Origin: an uncultured Lachnospiraceae bacterium
Lineage (GTDB): Bacteria > Bacillota > Clostridia > Lachnospirales > Lachnospiraceae
Assembly: GCA_910586555.1 (NCBI GenBank)
Contig: CAJUJY010000070.1
Coordinates: 1 to 17,239, forward strand
DNA: 17,239 bases
Direction: 5' to 3'
A program made the position numbers and the translations under genes. Shown here in pieces: positions 14,079-17,239 of this stretch (position 1 is its first letter; each line of letters begins with the position of its first letter). Below the pieces are notes generated by a model. The model saw only the letters and a list, made by a program, of their open reading frames with translations. It was not told the DNA's origin and made no database searches.

Positions 14079-15290
14079 CTAAAACCACCCCCATCCATCA
14101 CATATTTGATAAAATAAATAATTGCCTCCTGTCACGCTAGTAGTATATTTTGGATCAAACACGTGTGGTGTATATTCATATAATGCCCAAGTTGCAGAAT
14201 TACTTAAACGTATTTTAGCTGGATAAGTCACTCCGTTTATTGTAATTTTTTTCCCTTCATGAACAGTATGAATTTTATCTGCTGGTGCATTTTGATAAAA
14301 TTCAAATAGTTTTTTTGCACCATTCTCAATTTGCCTGTCAAATCCGGTATAAGATACTAAATCACCACTATCAGTTGCTCCATAACCCATTGCGAAAAAT
14401 AATCTTCTGCTGTTAAGATTTACATTACTATCTGTAATAATTGAACTTTCTTTTTGAATAGTAGCTAAAATAACCTTTGGGTTAATTTTGTAATCCCTAG
14501 CATTTATAAAAATAACTTTAGCTGGTGTAATCACTCTCCCTGTATTATAAACTTCTCCATTATTTTTCTTTGCATACACTTTTATATCGTTTTTTAATAT
14601 AGAATTTTTTTTCTTTAAAAAAGACTGGATATCTGATTGTGTCCATGAGGATGAAGCATTATACACAAACTGTGCATCTTTCAATAATTTATTCATTCCT
14701 TTTCCATTAACAATATAATTGTCAACTGTTGGTTGGACTGCCTTTACCTTTTGATTAGGGAATATTGTATGTATTTTTAAAGAATCCTCTTCATTAATTT
14801 CTTTGCCATTATAATATGCTTCTTCTAAATTATATTTTTTCCCATTATATTGATATACAAGACCATACCCTTCTGTATCAATAGAACTAATCGTATTATT
14901 ACCATTATCATATTGATATTTAACCACATAACCATCGGGATATATTTCATTAATCAAATATCCACTTTCATTATATAAAAAAATATTGCTTTCCGTATTC
15001 TGAGAATTTTTTATAAGTTCTTTAGGTATTTCCTCCACTATCTCAGAAGAATAATCCATATTAAAATTAATATTAAAATCTCCAGCAGCAGAAGGTTCTG
15101 GAATATCCTCTTCCATTTTTTGCTGATCTAATAATACATCTTCTTCAGTTAAAATATATTCATTTCCCCCTTCTTCAATAGAAAGATCTCCATCAACTTC
15201 TGCTTTGGCATTTATTATATTACTATTAAATGAAGCTCCAGTTATACAAAAAAGTGACAATGCCATAAAATAAATTTTACTTTTTCTCAT
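14079..15290 (-). CDS. Secreted protein with YD-like repeats and a lysozyme-like C-terminal domain
   Basis: 403 residues. A signal peptide (1-30, ending INAKA) is followed by an acidic region (31-95). Two RHS/YD-like repeats (GYLINEIYPDGYVVKYQYDN and SSIDTEGYGLVYQYNG, 110-150) come next, then a C-terminal domain (200-403). INPKVILATIQKESSII (269-285) resembles the catalytic helix of transglycosylase/lysozyme folds, with E281 as candidate acid. The later pattern AMGYGATDSG, ALYEYTPHVFDP and CDGWGWF resembles a secreted family in actinobacteria and Firmicutes (pattern MGYG...YTP...W..F), recalled and not searched. It probably binds or cuts cell wall, but activity is not proven. The ribosome binding site AGGAGGT (15297-15303) is strong. 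The lipoprotein gene abuts it with no gap. Confidence 0.65.
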   Translation of the reverse strand: MRKSKIYFMALSLFCITGASFNSNIINAKAEVDGDLSIEEGGNEYILTEEDVLLDQQKMEEDIPEPSAAGDFNINFNMDYSSEIVEEIPKELIKNSQNTESNIFLYNESGYLINEIYPDGYVVKYQYDNGNNTISSIDTEGYGLVYQYNGKKYNLEEAYYNGKEINEEDSLKIHTIFPNQKVKAVQPTVDNYIVNGKGMNKLLKDAQFVYNASSSWTQSDIQSFLKKKNSILKNDIKVYAKKNNGEVYNTGRVITPAKVIFINARDYKINPKVILATIQKESSIITDSNVNLNSRRLFFAMGYGATDSGDLVSYTGFDRQIENGAKKLFEFYQNAPADKIHTVHEGKKITINGVTYPAKIRLSNSATWALYEYTPHVFDPKYTTSVTGGNYLFYQICDGWGWF

Positions 15291-15665
15291 AAATATACCT
15301 CCTGGTTATAGTTAAATTATTTAACCATATTTTTATTCTTTTAAATTTTTACTTTTAATAAACATTTTCCATAAAAGCTAATTACTTGCTTTTTGCGGTT
15401 ATAATAAATGAAAATTATTTTTCTCTCTTCACCTCCTTTTTATATTTTTATTTATACTTATATAAAAAAGTAATATTCTTATCCCGGGTACTTTTTTAAA
15501 AGTGTTTATAGTCTTGTCCTAGCAATTTAATATAATTTTTGCCAGGGCATTTTTATACAATACAGAGGCAATATATTTATTTATATAATGCAACTGTAAT
15601 ATAACATAGATTTATACTTTATTTGATTAATAAAAAATATAACGATTTTATTTTTAAGAATTATT
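15291..15665 (-). promoter_or_regulatory. Long leader of the secreted-protein operon
   Basis: The predicted transcript from about 15665 leaves some 375 AT-rich bases before the ATG. On the minus strand it contains an unused perfect Shine-Dalgarno AAAAGGAGGTGAAG (15427-15440) with no ATG, GTG or TTG at a suitable distance. No gene or known riboswitch was recognised in this gap. Confidence 0.35.
15303..15327. promoter_or_regulatory. Inverted repeat before the secreted-protein start
   Basis: TGGTTA (15303-15308) and TAACCA (15322-15327) are an inverted pair 12 bases apart; between them GTTAAAT and ATTTAAC (15311-15325) make a second near-palindrome. It ends about 13 bases from the ATG and overlaps the ribosome binding site edge. 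It could be an operator or an RNA hairpin limiting translation. Confidence 0.35.
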
Positions 15666-15671
15666 TTATAT

Positions 15672-15700
15672 ATTATAAAACTACTTTTATTTTTTGTCAA
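15672..15700 (-). promoter_or_regulatory. Consensus promoter, minus strand
   Basis: TTGACA (15695-15700), a 17-base spacer and TATAAT (15672-15677), both perfect, point toward the secreted protein and lipoprotein genes. The predicted start is near 15665. Confidence 0.75.
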
Positions 15701-15822
15701 TATTTTTTAATTAATTTTCTATTAAGGTTCATATATTGTTAAATTGGTATTTCCAGCTTTTATTGGCTGTTATACTGGTTATAAAATAGTTTTATAATTT
15801 TTTAATGATACTTAAAAACCAC

Positions 15823-15853
15823 AAAAAAATATCCTTTAAAATCTTAAAGGATA
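15823..15853 (-). terminator. Intrinsic terminator of the small gene
   Basis: On the minus strand TATCCTTTAA pairs perfectly with TTAAAGGATA (15844-15853 with 15830-15839), with a 4-base loop, followed by seven T (15823-15829). The stem overlaps the last codons of the gene. Confidence 0.88.
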
Positions 15854-16222
15854 CTTTTTACTTAATAAAAAACAACTATATGTATTAATCATTGTTGTAA
15901 TGCTTTCACTATCTTCATGCCAGTTCTTAACAACCTCTTCATTAAGCGCAATGCTAATTTTATCCTGGTAACCAAAACATGATACACTGCTTATTCCTTT
16001 ATATTCTTCCTTAACCCCATTATAATCATCAGTTACAATAAAAGAAATATCAGGAAAGCGTTTTGCTATTTCTTTAAAATTACTTAATGCCTGTGACATG
16101 CTGCCATCATTCTGTTTTAATGCCATATCCTTATCTGTAGATATTTTACTGTCCTCTTGTAAAATATCCTTACTGTTGTAATAAAACTTTACAATGCTTT
16201 CTGTACTTCCACCAATCTTCAT
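15836..16222 (-). CDS. Small unrecognised protein, 128 residues
   Basis: No family is recognised with confidence. The frame is open to 16363, but the ATG at 16222 is preferred because AGGG lies 7 bases before it and the upstream part (for example FFWIRTDCISLPYKYK) looks like translated non-coding DNA. The protein starts MKIGGSTESIVKFYYNSKDI. It has a polar lysine/aspartate-rich middle, then alpha/beta segments: SQALSNFKEIAKRFPDISFI, SSVSCFGYQDKISIALNEEV and a last helix before the stop. No signal peptide or membrane segment is seen. It has its own terminator and a likely promoter, so it is a single-gene unit. Many short proteins of this general look occur in Lachnospiraceae without known role. 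The remnant transposase ends about 170 bases upstream. Confidence 0.5.
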   Translation of the reverse strand: MKIGGSTESIVKFYYNSKDILQEDSKISTDKDMALKQNDGSMSQALSNFKEIAKRFPDISFIVTDDYNGVKEEYKGISSVSCFGYQDKISIALNEEVVKNWHEDSESITTMINTYSCFLLSKKYPLRF

Positions 16223-16312
16223 TATATACCCTGTCTTTCTAAATCTAAAGTTTATTCTTTTAACCATACAAAAATAATTTTGTTTTAAACCAGATATTTG
16301 AACTAAACTGCC

Positions 16313-16340
16313 CTTATATTTATAAGGAAGAGATATGCAA
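16313..16340 (-). promoter_or_regulatory. Possible promoter of the small gene
   Basis: TTGCAT (16335-16340), a 16-base spacer and TATAAG (16313-16318) on the minus strand predict a leader of about 84 bases before the ATG at 16222. The match is moderate. Confidence 0.35.
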
Positions 16341-16391
16341 TCGGTACGAATCCAGAAAAACATCTGGAGCAGATCATAAATTTATAAAAAT

Positions 16392-17239
16392 TTACTTGTC
16401 CACATTTAATGGCAGACTGATTATATAATACCTTCTTTCTGTTGTTTTGCATGTCATCCCTATACTTTTTATCCCCTTCCAGCGGCTCTTTTCCTGCATC
16501 TATCCCAGTTTGTCACATTGGTAGTACTCTCTTGTTTCTATTTGGGAATGGGCTTTTTCCTTAGTTATTTTATAACCACCCCTGCTTTTTATTTCTTTAA
16601 GGAACTCCACATCTTCAAAATATTCCTTTATTTCATTATAGAGATTTTTTTGGTTTTCCTTTACTGCCAGCATATAGTCTGCCCGTTTCTGTTTTATCTT
16701 TTCCGCTATTTCCGTTTGTGTCCCCATAATGTCAATGGTTATAATGCCGCCTTTGGCTTGTATGGCATCTAACAACTGCGGTATTGCAATGATCCCATTT
16801 GATTTTTCTTCCACCTTTTTCTGCCCAAGAAAGAAACCGTCCATGTCGCACCATGCGGAAACAATATGGTTTGCTTTCTGTTCTTTTGATTTATTTCCCC
16901 TCATGGGTTTTCCATCAATGCAGATGATTTTTTTGAGGGTCTCTCCCTCATTTCTGCTTACAAGTCTGTTCCATTTTTTATAAACTCCCTGCATATATTC
17001 GGGCGCAATGCTCCCCATAACCCTCTGCATTGTGTCATGGTAAGGAATGCCATTTTCCAATGTGATATATTGTTTTAGAAATTCTTCATTCGATTTTGCA
17101 AAAATTTCGACTTCTTCCCAGTCATCGGCATTTGCCAGCTTTGCAAACAATACAATTACTACAATGTCAAGCAGTTTATGCTTTACCTCACGGAAATCAA
17201 TTTTCAAAAAGTTAAAGATAAGATATAATGAAGGCATGG
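16392..17239 (-). pseudogene. ISAs1-family transposase, broken by an in-frame stop and truncated
   Basis: The conserved part reads from an ATG at 17237, at the window edge, to a TAG at 16500-16502. Family features: KHKLLDIVVIVLFAKLANAD (20-39) with DDWEEVEIF, the HDTMQRV helix (68-74), IICIDGKPMRG with the first catalytic D108, and IITIDIMGTQ with the second (D169), then AVKENQKNLYNEI. Past the TAG the same frame runs 35 more codons (MQEKSRWKGIKSIGMTCKTT and on) that read like normal family sequence, then meets TAA at 16392-16394. The TAG most simply replaces a TGG (Trp). The C-terminal part expected to carry the third catalytic acid is missing, since sequence beyond 16390 is unrelated. The element is therefore dead. 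No terminal inverted repeat was found on this side. The true 5' end may lie outside the window. Confidence 0.85.

Noticed and set aside
15301..15665. Known riboswitch class in the leader of the secreted-protein operon
   Set aside because: Fragments such as AGGACAAGAC and TACCCGGG recall parts of guanidine riboswitches, but order and stems do not match any class I know.
16223..16363. N-terminal 47 codons of the small gene's open frame
   Set aside because: No ribosome binding site at 16363; the composition looks non-coding and a likely promoter lies inside it.
1..17239. CRISPR array, tRNA, rRNA or complete prophage
   Set aside because: No regularly spaced repeats, cloverleaf, rRNA-like sequence or phage genes were seen on either strand.

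Overview
The window looks like chromosomal DNA of a low-GC Gram-positive anaerobe, most likely a member of Clostridia close to Lachnospiraceae. This is inferred from strong AT richness, AGGAGG-type ribosome binding sites, consensus sigma-A promoters with 17-base spacers, and a gene set common there: a BlaI/M56 pair, a DUF3783 protein, a YfcE-type phosphoesterase with a C-terminal tail, and an ISAs1-type transposase. No rRNA, tRNA, CRISPR array or intact mobile element was seen.

Layout. (1) 210-3355, plus strand: a two-gene cell-surface glycan operon (O-antigen-ligase/polymerase-like membrane protein, then a CgeB/DUF3880-type glycosyltransferase) closed by a strong two-way hairpin. (2) 3379-7065, minus strand: a helical TPR-like protein followed 24 bases later by an Hsp90-family ATPase carrying a 255-residue N-terminal extension. 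(3) 7173-8098, minus strand: a YfcE-family metallophosphoesterase preceded by a compact structured RNA element of about 185 bases. A consensus promoter starts transcription exactly at the first base of its closing stem. This element is the most interesting object in the window. (4) 8111-9986, minus strand: a DEAD-box RNA helicase with a DbpA-type RNA-binding domain, a long structured leader, its own promoter and its own terminator. (5) 9997-10906: an unrecognised 176-residue protein preceded by an 18-codon reading frame; a perfect 20-bp repeat flanks the unit. (6) 11047-13381, plus strand: a BlaI-type repressor, an M56 (BlaR1-like) membrane protease without a penicillin-binding sensor domain, and a DUF3783 protein, ending in a two-way terminator. 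(7) 13443-15700, minus strand: a secreted YD-repeat plus lysozyme-like protein with a lipoprotein gene directly abutting it, behind a consensus promoter and a leader of about 375 bases. (8) 15823-17239, minus strand: a small unrecognised protein with a clear terminator, then an ISAs1-family transposase broken by an in-frame stop and cut off at its C-terminal side.

How the parts work together. Regions 1 and 7 are envelope functions. Region 6 is a proteolysis-driven transcription switch whose inducer is not evident. Regions 2 to 4 read in the same direction and bring together a chaperone pair, an RNA helicase and a structured RNA. Calls rest on motifs and neighbourhood read directly from the sequence; no database search was possible, and family names are recalled from knowledge.
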